A stretch of DNA of 64,000 nucleotides, taken from assembly GCF_002218065.1 (NCBI RefSeq), contig NZ_BDUB01000001.1:3443270-3507269 (forward strand), read 5' to 3'. The notes below the pieces were generated by a model. That model was given only the letters and a program-made list of their open reading frames with translations. It did not search any database and was not told the DNA's origin. The translations under genes were made by a program, and so were the position numbers. Source of the DNA: Nodularia sp. NIES-3585. GTDB lineage: Bacteria; Cyanobacteriota; Cyanobacteriia; Cyanobacteriales; Nostocaceae. Below are positions 1 through 9,072 of this stretch, in pieces. Every line of letters starts with the position of its first letter. Position 1 is the stretch's first letter.

Positions 1-471
1 ATACTTGTTATTGGATGCGTAACCAGCCATTAACAACCCAATGGGGGCAATGCTAGAAAACGCAATCCACAGGAATATTCCCATGCCTACGTTTGTAATT
101 ACAATATTCTGTCCAAAGGGGACAATTAAATAGGACAGAAATACTGGGAGTACGACTAAAATGGGACCGATGGTGAATAGCCAAGCATCAGCTTTAGCTG
201 GTACGATATCTTCTTTAAATACCAGCTTGAGACCATCGGCGACTGGAGCTAGTAAACCAAAAGGACCAATAAATTCTGGGCCAATGCGCTGCTGTACTGA
301 TGCCGAAATCTTACGTTCTAACCAAACACAGACTAGTACCCCCACTGTTGCTCCAATCAGCATCAGTATCATTGGCAAGGGCATCCAAATGGCTTTGGCT
401 GTCCCTGCTGGTATTCCTAAATCCATGACGGATTGAATAAACGTTCCTTGGAGGTCAATTCCTGAGTTCAT
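1..471 (-). CDS. ndhA: NAD(P)H-quinone oxidoreductase subunit 1 (5' part, cut by window edge)
   Basis: NdhA/NuoH is the membrane subunit of NDH-1 next to the quinone site, active in respiration and cyclic electron flow in thylakoids. Reading the minus strand from the ATG at 469-471 gives [15 protein letters not shown], then hydrophobic segments and the family signatures [17 protein letters not shown] and [20 protein letters not shown]. The first 157 codons lie here and the rest is beyond base 1, so the gene is truncated only by the window. Citrate synthase lies upstream in the same direction but 621 bp away, so a separate promoter is likely. Confidence 0.95.
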   Translation of the reverse strand, partial: MNSGIDLQGTFIQSVMDLGIPAGTAKAIWMPLPMILMLIGATVGVLVCVWLERKISASVQQRIGPEFIGPFGLLAPVADGLKLVFKEDIVPAKADAWLFTIGPILVVLPVFLSYLIVPFGQNIVITNVGMGIFLWIAFSSIAPIGLLMAGYASNNKY

Positions 472-1092
472 GTTTCTGCTCTTTAAGTCAACTGAAGTAT
501 GAAGTGTGAAGTTATAAAGTATAAAATTCGGCTCCTTCATCCTTCATCATTCATACTTTTATGCTTTGATGAAGACGCTTGATTGATAGATAGCTGGCGT
601 GGCGAAGCCAGAGATTTGTGCCAATTCCCATGCCTAGTATATCGTCCAATGGTTTTCAGCCCTTGAAGCTATACAAGAACTTCTACTTATGGTCAGCATT
701 GGGATTTCTTTTGCTTGGCCAGAAGAGGATGTAGGGGCGGGTTGACAGATATCATTCATCATGTACGGGGATATTGGTAAACTCCCCCCTACTCATGCCA
801 ACTCCTGCCCGTTCTTAGTAATTAGCGGGCATATTTGGCTCTTCCTTCTGTCCCCAGGCAAAACCTCCGCCGACCTTGTGGCAAGGGTGATCTAGTTAAT
901 AACTGGGGATGAGTGTCAAAAGAAGCAGGGGAGAAGACTGAAACGGAGCTTGTTCTCCGCCTCAGTTCAAGCGCCCCAAAAGGGCAGGGCTTTGTACCCC
1001 TACTCCGCAATGCTTGGCGCAGAGGCTTCGGGCTTATTGCCCCCTGCCCCCTGCCCCTCTGCCTCTTCGGTGACTAACAATCCAACAGCCAG
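472..1092. other. Intergenic region ndhA-gltA, repeat-rich, no gene seen
   Basis: There are 621 bp between two minus-strand genes. The stretch near the gltA stop is C-rich, with cccctgc-type heptamer tandems around 1040-1062, typical of the short tandem repeats of heterocystous cyanobacteria. The open frame at 822-1010 has repeat-derived composition and no recognisable domain. The region must carry the ndhA promoter, but I cannot place it. Confidence 0.5.
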
Positions 1093-2229
1093 TTAACGTT
1101 GCTCTATGGGGAGATAAGTAACCTCATGCTTACCGTTATAAATCTGGGTGGGTCGGAATATGCGGTTTTCTGCTAGTTGTTCTTTCCAATGAGCTAGCCA
1201 ACCTGCAACACGAGCGATCGCAAATATTGGTGTAAATAGGTCTGTGGGAATTCCCATTTTCCTGTACACCAAACCTGAATAAAAGTCAACATTGGGATAA
1301 ATCCCTTTGCCAGCCAGTTTTTCTGCTACAACTCGTTCCATTTCTTGGGCAATGTCATAGTACTTATCATGCCCAAACTTGGCAAACAATTGCTCTGCTA
1401 GATTTTGTAAGACCGTAGCTCGTGGATCTTTGACTTTATACACACGGTGTCCAAAGCCCATGATCTTGGCTTTGCGTTGCAGCAGGTCTTCTACATAGGG
1501 ACGCACATTTTCTACTGTGCCAATGTCTTCCAACATCTGAATCACTTCTTCGTTGGCTCCGCCGTGTAGGGGACCTCCGAGGGTTCCTACGGCACTAGCA
1601 ACCACAGCGTAGGGATCAGTTAAGGTTGAAGCCGTTACCCTGGCACTGAAGGTAGAGGCATTCATTGTATGCTCGACGTGAAGAATCAAGCAGATGTCAA
1701 AAATTTTAGCCGCCAAAGGATCTGGTTCTTTCTCGTTAAGCATATAGAGAAAGTTGGCGGCGTAGTCTAAGTCATCGCGAGGCTTTACGGGGTCGTTACC
1801 TTTTCGCATTAACTGGAATGCCGCTACCATTGTGGGAATGGTCGCTAACAAGCGCACTACGGCATCCCGAATGTAGGCAGGATTGTGTAAGTCTCGGCGC
1901 GAATAAAACAAGCCTAGAGCCGCAGCTGAGGCTTGCAGAGCATCCATCGGGTGACCGCTTTCTGGAAAGCATTTCATCATATCCCGAATGCGGTATTTTA
2001 TCCGCCTGTGGTAGCGAACTTCATGCTCAAACGCTTCCAATTCTTCTTTAGTTGGCAGTTCACCCCAGATTAAGAGATAAGCAGTTTCCAGAAAGGAACT
2101 TTTTTCTGCTAGTTCCTCAATCCGGATGCCACGATATTCTAGAATTCCCTTCTGCCCATCAACATGACTAATACTCGATTGGGCGGCGGGAATGCCTTCT
2201 AAACCCGGCTTGTATTCGCACACCATCAT
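1093..2229 (-). CDS. gltA: Citrate synthase
   Basis: The enzyme condenses oxaloacetate and acetyl-CoA to citrate, the entry to the (incomplete) cyanobacterial TCA pathway and to 2-oxoglutarate for nitrogen assimilation. The protein (378 aa from the chosen start) has the citrate synthase signatures GPLHGGANEEVIQMLEDIG and GFGHRVYKVKDPRA, with catalytic His in both and Asp in the C-terminal DFYSGLVYRKMGIP block. The frame is open to 2268, but I prefer the ATG at 2227-2229 (MMVCEYKPGLEGIPA) because cyanobacterial homologues begin there as I remember them. No clear ribosome binding site is seen at either start. It is transcribed away from sixA. Confidence 0.93.
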   Translation of the reverse strand: MMVCEYKPGLEGIPAAQSSISHVDGQKGILEYRGIRIEELAEKSSFLETAYLLIWGELPTKEELEAFEHEVRYHRRIKYRIRDMMKCFPESGHPMDALQASAAALGLFYSRRDLHNPAYIRDAVVRLLATIPTMVAAFQLMRKGNDPVKPRDDLDYAANFLYMLNEKEPDPLAAKIFDICLILHVEHTMNASTFSARVTASTLTDPYAVVASAVGTLGGPLHGGANEEVIQMLEDIGTVENVRPYVEDLLQRKAKIMGFGHRVYKVKDPRATVLQNLAEQLFAKFGHDKYYDIAQEMERVVAEKLAGKGIYPNVDFYSGLVYRKMGIPTDLFTPIFAIARVAGWLAHWKEQLAENRIFRPTQIYNGKHEVTYLPIEQR

Positions 2230-2366
2230 GGCAACACCATTTGCTTTTTGAAATATCTGATTGTGCAAGGCACACGCTCCGCGAACACGCTAACGTACCA
2301 GAAATTCTTGTCGCTATATACAGTAGCCGATGTCACAACACTTTTCCGAAAAATGTTGACAAGCTG

Positions 2367-2861
2367 CTATAGCAGGTACTTGGGCGGTGTCAACCAAAAC
2401 ATTTGACTACGACCCAGAGGTGAACCTATTTCTGGTAGTTTTATCCCGATCATACCTGCTTTTTTCAAGACTAAACTGTTTACGGCCTCCCCCCAAAGCA
2501 GAATTTCTGCCCAATTGCTCAGACAAGGTTCATGTCCTACTAAGGCAATTTGGGTCTTTTGTGCATATTTTTTGGGTTCTAACCAGTAATTTAGCCAACT
2601 GGAAATATGACCATTTGGGGCAAGATGGGGAGATTCTTCCCATTGGGTACTCAGTCCGGTTGCTACGAGAATTTCAGCCGTTTGGCGGGCGCGGACTAAG
2701 GGACTGGTGACAATTACTTCAAACTGCAAATCTAGTTTTTTAATTTTTTGGGCAACTTTTTCGGTTTTTTGTCGTCCTTCTTTAGTGAGCGATCGCTCTT
2801 CATCTTTTATGTCTGGTTGCTTCTCTTCAGCTATACCATGACGAATTAGGTATAATTCCAT
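2367..2861 (-). CDS. sixA: Phosphohistidine phosphatase SixA (histidine phosphatase superfamily)
   Basis: SixA enzymes remove phosphate from phosphohistidine residues, for example on HPt domains of phosphorelays. The 164-aa protein starts MELYLIRHGIAEE, with the RHG catalytic motif at residues 7-9, and continues with SPLVRARQTAEIL and the second-His block LVGHEPCLSNW. This length and motif set fit SixA rather than longer phosphoglycerate mutases. It lies alone on the minus strand upstream of gltA. Its substrate here is unknown; the CheA-type HmpE encoded 17 kb away contains an HPt domain, but no link can be shown. Confidence 0.85.
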   Translation of the reverse strand: MELYLIRHGIAEEKQPDIKDEERSLTKEGRQKTEKVAQKIKKLDLQFEVIVTSPLVRARQTAEILVATGLSTQWEESPHLAPNGHISSWLNYWLEPKKYAQKTQIALVGHEPCLSNWAEILLWGEAVNSLVLKKAGMIGIKLPEIGSPLGRSQMFWLTPPKYLL

Positions 2862-3032
2862 ATTTTTACTGTACTTAATTTATTTGATAGTAATTTATAG
2901 ATATCACCATAAATATATAAAAATTATACATAAGTTACCGTATATTTACACGGTTTGTGAACACAACTTACAATAAAAACTTATTTTGCACGAAGTGATT
3001 GCTGAAAGCTCACTCATCGGATTAAATCAGAA

Positions 3033-3503
3033 TTATTCGTCAACACTAGGATAAAAATCTAAGTCTAAAATCTGATCGACACAAAAGGGACAAACCATCG
3101 GAAAGTTTTCTCCTGATAAAGTTGTTTCTACCATTGCTTCTCGACGCGCTCTTTGATAAGTGGCATTTATCCATTCAGCATCACTCAAAAAACGGCGCAA
3201 ACTGGGACTTTCTGCTAATAGTTCATCTAGATTCAGTCGCTCACGGGTAATGGTCACTTGCCAACTATGGCTACGCAATTTGGGTTGATACTTCCACTTG
3301 AGCAAATGCGACAATACTAACCGCAATGAACTCTGCAACCTCCTTTGTTGACTCTTCCCCAAGTCCACTACTTCCTCAATTAAGTGTTCTAAATCTAGGG
3401 TGTCCCAGTGCTGAGATTTTAAAAGCTCTGCGGTCTGCTCTACCCATGCATAAAAATCTTGCTCATACAAGCTTTTTAATAGCTGCGGGTGTATAGTTTT
3501 CAT
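3033..3503 (-). CDS. DUF29 domain-containing protein
   Basis: This 156-aa protein matches the DUF29 pattern common and multi-copy in cyanobacteria: LYEQDFYAWVEQTAELL at the start, DLEHLIEEVVDLGKSQQRRLQSSL in the middle and a helical region with LKWKYQP and SWQVTITRERL. No catalytic motif is visible and no function is established for the family. The C-terminus holds a single CPFC pair, which is unusual but may be chance. The start ATG at 3501-3503 is the first in the frame. Confidence 0.8.
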   Translation of the reverse strand: MKTIHPQLLKSLYEQDFYAWVEQTAELLKSQHWDTLDLEHLIEEVVDLGKSQQRRLQSSLRLVLSHLLKWKYQPKLRSHSWQVTITRERLNLDELLAESPSLRRFLSDAEWINATYQRARREAMVETTLSGENFPMVCPFCVDQILDLDFYPSVDE

Positions 3504-3577
3504 GGCGTTTTTTCTTCGTATTTTTAGTTAAGAATTTACTGCCAAAGTATGTATTTTTTAGCTGAAAGTGAAACTCA

Positions 3578-3612
3578 TCAGCAGGGATTTAACATTACTC
3601 AACCCCTGCTGA
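3578..3612 (-). terminator. Hairpin downstream of the DHH phosphoesterase gene
   Basis: A 9-bp inverted repeat (TCAGCAGGG / CCCTGCTGA) flanks a 17-base loop. It sits 69 bp past the stop of the minus-strand DHH gene and 75 bp before the DUF29 start. There is no strong T-run, so termination is only a suggestion. Confidence 0.4.
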
Positions 3613-3680
3613 ATTAATGTTGTTTTCAGGTTCGTTTTAACAGATTTTGCCTAGAATTCCTTGTACTCAGAATGTAACGC

Positions 3681-4976
3681 CTACTCAGACTGAATGGGGT
3701 CGTCTTTAGGATTTACCAACTTCAGTAGCTTTTGCTTGATTTGAGAATCATAAACTTCCCATTTCATTTTTGCATAGGTGGAATTTTCGTTACTACCAGA
3801 CAAGAAACCCATGGGAATTTCAAAGCCACCTGCGCCTGTACGTCCACCACCAAAAAATCGCCCGGCGCTATCTTGCCCAAAGGCTTCTTTGATAAACTCA
3901 TCAGGGTCAAGGGTGAGTTTATCGGTTCGGAGGGAGCCAATGACTACTTCTAGCTCGTCTTCGTCGTGAACAATACCGTAAACTACTGCGGTGTGAACGT
4001 TTTCTTCAGTCACTAGAAAATCGGCTGCTTGGGGAATAGCATCCCGGTCTTCGTAGCGAATATAACCAACGCCAGCAATGGAAAAGTTATTCTGCACAAT
4101 CCGGTTTTTTAGCGATCGCTCGATCACATCCATCACCCGCTTAGAACGATTTGCCTGTAAAATGGCGTTCAGCAGTTGTGCATCATAAAATCGGCTCAGA
4201 TATGCAGCTGCCATGAAGTCTTCTTCTTGGGCTTGCATCAGTCGATTGGTATCTGACCTCAACCCATGCATCAAAGCCGTAGCACATTTGACGTGTTGGC
4301 TGATGCTGCTATCTAAGGCTAGTAAACCCGATTGCAGATACTGGGTGAAAATTGTTGAGGTGGCTCGCACATCAGGACGAACGTCAACAAACTCTGACTT
4401 GTGTTCTGCTTGTAAAGTATGATGGTCTATGACGGCAATTATGGGGATTCCCGCCTGTTGTATTGCTGTCATTAATTGACTTGTGGTTCCCTGGTTATCA
4501 ATTAAGATGCAACCTTGATAAGATGACAAGTCTTTACTTTTGAGAACTTGCGATGTCCAGCGCTGGGCAGGTAAGCCAGTCAACTTAACTAAAGCAATAT
4601 TTTCTTGATGACTCAGCGTACCAGCATAAATAATTTCGCACTTTATATCATATTGCTGCACAATTAACTGGTAAGTCCAAGCGCAAGACAGAGCATCAGG
4701 ATCGGGAAAATCTTGTAGAATTACCAGATGTCGCTCATGTCGGTGTGCTAAAAGGGTTTTTTGCAGTTCTTCCGATTTCTGAAAAGCCACGGAATTTCCC
4801 CGTTGACCTAAATATTTCCCATTTTTTCCGCCGCCATTGGATGATGGCAAAGATGGCTTGGTGAGTGAAACTTCCACCGCTTCTTTATCTATATCAACAT
4901 CCTCTGGGCTAGATTCTGTGGTTAATAAAAAACTGTCTGATTCCTTTAAGGAAGAATTTAATTGCATAGGGGACAT
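3681..4976 (-). CDS. DHH family phosphoesterase (NrnA/RecJ-like)
   Basis: DHH/DHHA1 proteins hydrolyse phosphodiester or phosphoester bonds (nano-RNA, pAp, cyclic dinucleotides). The 431-aa protein carries motif I as FPDPDALSCAW (about residues 90-100), an IDNQGT motif, the name-giving DHH in VIDHHTLQAEH and a C-terminal DHHA1 glycine block, GRFFGGGRTGAGGFEIP. The first 75 residues are low-complexity and acidic and are probably not part of the fold. The exact substrate cannot be read from sequence. A 528-bp region without genes lies upstream. Confidence 0.82.
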   Translation of the reverse strand: MSPMQLNSSLKESDSFLLTTESSPEDVDIDKEAVEVSLTKPSLPSSNGGGKNGKYLGQRGNSVAFQKSEELQKTLLAHRHERHLVILQDFPDPDALSCAWTYQLIVQQYDIKCEIIYAGTLSHQENIALVKLTGLPAQRWTSQVLKSKDLSSYQGCILIDNQGTTSQLMTAIQQAGIPIIAVIDHHTLQAEHKSEFVDVRPDVRATSTIFTQYLQSGLLALDSSISQHVKCATALMHGLRSDTNRLMQAQEEDFMAAAYLSRFYDAQLLNAILQANRSKRVMDVIERSLKNRIVQNNFSIAGVGYIRYEDRDAIPQAADFLVTEENVHTAVVYGIVHDEDELEVVIGSLRTDKLTLDPDEFIKEAFGQDSAGRFFGGGRTGAGGFEIPMGFLSGSNENSTYAKMKWEVYDSQIKQKLLKLVNPKDDPIQSE

Positions 4977-5504
4977 CTTGATAAGTGCGAGCCTCCATTG
5001 ATTTGTTAATAATTAATACAATCAATACTGAACTGATTTTGAGACATCTTCTGATCTTCGCAGAAATATCGGGTTGTTGGCATACTTATAAGGGTCTATT
5101 TTCTGTCAATCAAATTCTTGAGCAATCTGCTAAAGTCCACAAAATTGCCTCTGCAAAGTGAAGATAAAGATTTCTAGTTTCAAATATGACTTTTAACTAA
5201 ACTTGCTTGGTATCTTTTACGACTATAAGGGTTTTTGAGCATATTCCTAATTTTACGGGAATATTTTCCCCTGACTTAGTTATTTTACAATATTGTGAGC
5301 TATAATAAAAGGCTTGTACATCGGTTGTCTCCACAATTTGCCAAAATAATCTACTAGATACTGCAAAACATCCTCGGTTATCTGGAGGGCAAATCTATAT
5401 AAAGCCAAAGATTGGCTGATGGAGGGCTATTTCAACCAGCACAAAAATTTAACACCGATCATAGGTGATAATTGCTTTGGCTTTTGAGAACTATGCCTTG
5501 AGTG
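4977..5504. other. Intergenic region, nothing recognised
   Basis: There are 528 bp between the DHH gene start and the stop of the HNH gene, both on the minus strand. The region is AT-rich, contains no supported ORF and has no clear RNA family signature. It presumably contains the DHH promoter. Confidence 0.4.
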
Positions 5505-6002
5505 TCAAAGACCGATTACATATTTTTGCCACTCGTTATGCAGTCCGCTCTTGAGGTGTTTGCTGACCTCAAAATAAAGGCTACTATAAGGTTGCCGTGG
5601 AGGATGACGCAAAGGCATATGGGCTTCGTAGGGTGTGCGATTCCCTTTCTTGACATTGCAACGGACACAAGCAGTAACAATATTTTCCCAGGTATCACCT
5701 CCTCGGCGCGATCGCGGTATTACGTGGTCTAGTGTCAACTCATCCCCGGTATAACCGCAGTATTGACAAGAGTGACTGTCACGATGCAAGATATTTCGGC
5801 GAGTGAGAGGAATTTCTTTGTACGGAACGCGCACATAATGACGCAACCGAATTACAGTCGGTAACGGAAAATCTGAATACAGGAATTTACCGTTATGTTC
5901 AATGCGTTCTGCTTTGCCTTTAATTAGCAGAATCGCAGCACGCCGCCAACTAGTGATGTTGAGCGGTTCGTAAGACGCGTTTAGGACTAAAACCTTCCCC
6001 AT
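5505..6002 (-). CDS. HNH endonuclease
   Basis: The 165-aa protein begins MGKVLVLNASYEPLNITSWRRA, the typical N-terminus of a short, widely conserved cyanobacterial HNH family. The nuclease core is CQYCGYTGDELTLDHVIPRSRRGG followed by ENIVTACVRCN: two CxxC zinc pairs and the His-Asn-His metal-binding site. Such stand-alone HNH proteins are usually housekeeping or of unknown role rather than mobile. No intron, intein or restriction partner is adjacent. Confidence 0.88.
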   Translation of the reverse strand: MGKVLVLNASYEPLNITSWRRAAILLIKGKAERIEHNGKFLYSDFPLPTVIRLRHYVRVPYKEIPLTRRNILHRDSHSCQYCGYTGDELTLDHVIPRSRRGGDTWENIVTACVRCNVKKGNRTPYEAHMPLRHPPRQPYSSLYFEVSKHLKSGLHNEWQKYVIGL

Positions 6003-6514
6003 TGGTTAGCGCTCGAGGTATTAGTTTTACATATATTAACACGAATCTACCCTTGTGGGGAGATGAGGATAATTTATACTTTCGTAATATTTTGGTGACA
6101 GGGGGCAGAATTGCCACAGAAAAATCAACTTTTTTCATCGCAATTAAAGAGGTTTGGGGGTTGACTGTTGATTAAAAATCGGTTACAATCAAATTGATAA
6201 GGAAGAACTATCTTAAATTAAAACCTGTAGGCGATTTTGTCAGATGCTTTTGAGCATCTTGTATGAGGGATTTCCAGAAAATAAATTGCCCCATTTCATC
6301 AGACTATATTTATTCTTTATCCCCCCTGCTCCCTGCTCCCTGCTCCCTGCTCCCCTGCATACCTCAGCAATGGAATATTTTTTTAATTGTCAGTCCCTAA
6401 ACTCCCGGATCAAAGGTAAAGTTTCCTGTTAAATGGATATGGCTTTGAGGCTGGCAAACCAGAATAATTAAATAATCTGGAAATTTTGCAGTGGTTCGAT
6501 AGGAGTGAAGTGCA
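6003..6514. other. Divergent intergenic region HNH / alr with heptamer repeat
   Basis: There are 512 bp between divergent genes. A run of tgctccc units lies at about 6326-6356, one of the short tandem repeats of this genome. The frames at 5950-6138 (minus) and 6244-6432 (plus) have no recognisable content. Promoters for both flanking genes should be here. Confidence 0.5.
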
Positions 6515-7702
6515 ATGTTAAGTCGTAACCAAACCCCTAGTTTTGCTGATAATCAGGAGCGTGATACCTACGCTTGGTTCTCGCAACGTGCTTGGGTGGA
6601 AATTGATTTAGGCGCGTTATCGCATAATATACAACAGTTAGTCCGATTTTTATCGCCACTGACCCAGCTAATGGCAGTGGTAAAAGCTGATGCCTATGGA
6701 CATGGATCTGTGACAGTTGCTCAAACAGCAGTGCAATCGGGCGCGGGTTGGTTGGGAGTCGCTACAGTTCCAGAGGGGATTCAATTACGGGAAGGTGGGA
6801 TAAAAGCTCCCATTTTGATTTTAGGTGCAACCTACACGCCAGAGCAAATTCAGGCGATCGCTGACTGGAATCTCCAGCCAACTCTGTGCAGTCCTAAACA
6901 AGCGCTGATTTTTTCCAATATTTTAGAAACTATCAATCATGGTTCTCCCTTACCCGTACACATTAAATTAGATACGGGAATGTCGAGGTTGGGAACAAAC
7001 TGGAAAGAAGCTGTGGAGTTTGTGCAGTTAGTCCAGAATTTACCCCATCTTGAAATTGCCAGCATTTATTCCCACTTGGCAACAGCAGATGATCTTGATA
7101 CCACTGTGATGCAAGAACAGCATAGACGATTTGAGCAGGCGATCGCTCAAGTCAAAAGCATAGGCATCAATCCACCTTGCTTGCATTTAGCCAACTCAGC
7201 CGCCACTCTCACCAATCGCGCCTTACATTACGATATTGTACGGGCGGGTTTAGCTATTTACGGACTTTATCCTGCGGCTCATTTACAAAATGTAGTTAGT
7301 CTCAAACCTGTTTTGCAACTGAAGGCGCGTGTCACTCACGTTAAAACAATTGCAGCTGGGACTGGTGTGAGTTACGGTCAACAATTTATTGCACCCCAAG
7401 AAATGCGCTTGGCTGTGGTTGGTATCGGTTACGCTGATGGCGTTCCGCGTAATCTTTCCCAGAAAATGCAAGTTTTAATTCGTGGTCAGCGCGTGCCACA
7501 AGTTGGGACAATTACTATGGATCAGTTGATGCTCGATGTCAGTGCTATTCCAGATTTACAAGAAGGGGAAATAGTCACCCTACTTGGTGAACAAGGTACA
7601 GAACAGATATCAGCCAACGATTGGGCAGAAAAATTAAATACAATTTCTTGGGAAATTCTCTGCGGGTTTAAGCATCGTTTGCCTCGTGTGGCAGTAATGT
7701 AG
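6515..7702 (+). CDS. alr: Alanine racemase
   Basis: This PLP enzyme interconverts L- and D-alanine for peptidoglycan. The 395-aa protein has WVEIDLGALSHNI and the PLP-lysine block LMAVVKADAYGHGS, the C-terminal catalytic tyrosine region AGTGVSYGQQF and VGIGYADGVPR, and TITMDQLMLDVS. Full family length is present. The ATG at 6515 is preceded by a Shine-Dalgarno-like ggagtgaag. The tRNA-Leu gene follows on the same strand. Confidence 0.95.
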   Translation: MLSRNQTPSFADNQERDTYAWFSQRAWVEIDLGALSHNIQQLVRFLSPLTQLMAVVKADAYGHGSVTVAQTAVQSGAGWLGVATVPEGIQLREGGIKAPILILGATYTPEQIQAIADWNLQPTLCSPKQALIFSNILETINHGSPLPVHIKLDTGMSRLGTNWKEAVEFVQLVQNLPHLEIASIYSHLATADDLDTTVMQEQHRRFEQAIAQVKSIGINPPCLHLANSAATLTNRALHYDIVRAGLAIYGLYPAAHLQNVVSLKPVLQLKARVTHVKTIAAGTGVSYGQQFIAPQEMRLAVVGIGYADGVPRNLSQKMQVLIRGQRVPQVGTITMDQLMLDVSAIPDLQEGEIVTLLGEQGTEQISANDWAEKLNTISWEILCGFKHRLPRVAVM

Positions 7703-7781
7703 GTGAATTGAGGATGGGGAAAATAATTTTTCCCTTTCCTATTCCCATCAAAGATTTTCTGTGCTACTATTAAAAACTGAT

Positions 7782-7863
7782 GCGGATGTGGCGAAATTGG
7801 CAGACGCGCTAGATTTAGGTTCTAGTTCCGAAAGGAGTGAAGGTTCAAGTCCTTTCATCCGCA
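7782..7863 (+). tRNA. tRNA-Leu(UAG)
   Basis: The acceptor arms GCGGATG and CATCCGC pair perfectly and are followed by discriminator A. The anticodon stem CTAGA/TCTAG closes a seven-base loop tttaggt with anticodon TAG. A long variable arm and the T-loop ggttcaagtcc are present, as expected for class II tRNA-Leu. CCA is not encoded. Confidence 0.95.
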
Positions 7864-7881
7864 CTTCTAAAACTGTGATTG

Positions 7882-7914
7882 ACCTCCAGAAGAAACGCCT
7901 GGGGGTTTAGTTTT
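7882..7914 (+). terminator. Hairpin terminator after tRNA-Leu
   Basis: A stem of ACCTCCAG with CTGGGGGT (one mismatch) and a 9-base loop is followed by ttagtttt. It lies 18 bases after the tRNA end, in the right place to end its transcript. Confidence 0.55.
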
Positions 7915-7919
7915 GCATA

Positions 7920-8087
7920 TTAATTTAAAACCTGTGTGGCGGCAACTTCCATTAGCTTCTCGCGGCTGTCTCGCTTTTGTTTCAATTTAGCTTCTAGGGT
8001 ATCACACAGTAACATCAGGCGATCGCACTTCTCTACAATGCGTTTTTGATATATTGTCTTAGATCCGTTACCATTGTTTCTTGGCAT
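7920..8087 (-). pseudogene. hsdS (fragment): Fragment of a type I restriction specificity subunit (HsdS C-terminus)
   Basis: On the minus strand an ATG at 8085-8087 opens 55 codons ending at TAA 7920-7922. Residues about 13-37 (YQKRIVEKCDRLMLLCDTLE followed by AKLKQ) match the C-terminal coiled-coil that ends many HsdS proteins, where the usual text is IV.KVD.LM.LCD.LE. Both target-recognition domains and all of HsdM and HsdR are missing. It starts 57 bp after the tRNA-Leu gene, a common integration site. I read it as a relic; a functional small protein made from this tail cannot be excluded. Confidence 0.65.
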
Positions 8088-8204
8088 GATATAGTCTCCT
8101 GATTGTGATGCCTTTAGCTAAGTCGAATTTAGCCAAAGGCAATTCATTAAGCTTGATCATGAGCCTGAGATAAAAATTATTCTGCTGAATCGGTGGGTAA
8201 AGAA

Positions 8205-8444
8205 TTAGCTCCAAGATTCAGTGACTATGGCGATCGCAAATAGGCAGAACAGAGAAACTGCTATCCTCGATAACCATACCCAGACAATTGCAGATTCCAC
8301 TAAGACATTCATCCAGGTAACGTTAAAAACGCGGGACACGATAAAGGTGATCGTGAAACCAAGCAGAGTCAGTAGGAAAAACTTAAGTCCCTTAGAAGCC
8401 AAACTAAAGAGACGATTCTGGTTATGTTTGAAATTGTTTTTCAT
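8205..8444 (-). CDS. Small hypothetical membrane protein
   Basis: I chose the ATG at 8442-8444 (MKNNFKHNQNRLFS) because ctGGAGaaaaatt lies just upstream; the frame is open to 8501. The 79-aa product has a basic N-terminus and two hydrophobic segments (about residues 18-38 and 45-72), so it is probably an inner-membrane protein. No family is recognised. The overlapping plus-strand frame at 8221-8463 is its shadow. It lies in the accessory stretch beside the tRNA. Confidence 0.55.
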   Translation of the reverse strand: MKNNFKHNQNRLFSLASKGLKFFLLTLLGFTITFIVSRVFNVTWMNVLVESAIVWVWLSRIAVSLFCLFAIAIVTESWS

Positions 8445-8694
8445 AATTTTTCTCCAGTTGTGAAAGTGCTGATCCTGTGGGCTGAAATACCTGCTATTCA
8501 TACCAGGATTGAGAAAAAAACCAAATAAAAATCCGGTCAGTGTTTAAATCACACCCCCGGCTTGTAAACTTCTCATTTATCAAAAGCCAAATGTCTCAGA
8601 AATTGCAGATATTGCGTTTTACTAAAAATCCTAGTCAGCTATGGATCTTCTTAACCCTAAAGTAGCTGTGGAGAAGGCATGAAGTAAATTAGGT

Positions 8695-9072
8695 TTATTG
8701 GTTTAATTGCCGCCAAATTAGCCAATTATCGAGGATTTGGTCGTACATTTGTTGTATTTCCTTGACCTCCTGTTGATTCAGTTTATAACGGTGGCTGATA
8801 TGACCACACAGATCAACCATAGTTTCGTATTTGCACTTTTGGCTACGGGTCACGAACTCACCATATTGAGTTTCCGATAATGTCTCAATTAACAAAAAGC
8901 TCATGTGAGAAAAAACCGGAGGTAAATCAATTGAATAAAACGGTTTCGGGAAAATAACCCCCTGACCTTTGGCTGTAGGTGGCGCTTCTAAAGGATGCTC
9001 TCCAATCCTTAAGTTCATTGTGATATTCTGCGAACTTCTAATAAAATCTGGTAATCGTGAGAAGTGAGTCAT
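8695..9072 (-). CDS. Hypothetical protein, 125 aa
   Basis: No family is recognised. The product is soluble, with a proline-rich N-terminal half (EHPLEAPPTAKGQ, FPKPFYSIDLPP) and a helical C-terminal half (LNQQEVKEIQQMYDQILDNWLIW). The start is supported by agGGAGcaactcat just upstream of the ATG at 9072. It precedes a 550-bp gene-free stretch and reads away from the STAND gene. Confidence 0.55.
   Translation of the reverse strand: MTHFSRLPDFIRSSQNITMNLRIGEHPLEAPPTAKGQGVIFPKPFYSIDLPPVFSHMSFLLIETLSETQYGEFVTRSQKCKYETMVDLCGHISHRYKLNQQEVKEIQQMYDQILDNWLIWRQLNQ

Noticed and set aside
161-436. 91-codon plus-strand frame
   Set aside because: It is antisense to ndhA, whose minus-strand reading shows clear family motifs.
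8221-8463. 80-codon plus-strand frame
   Set aside because: It overlaps the minus-strand small membrane protein, which has a ribosome binding site and a coherent hydrophobic pattern.
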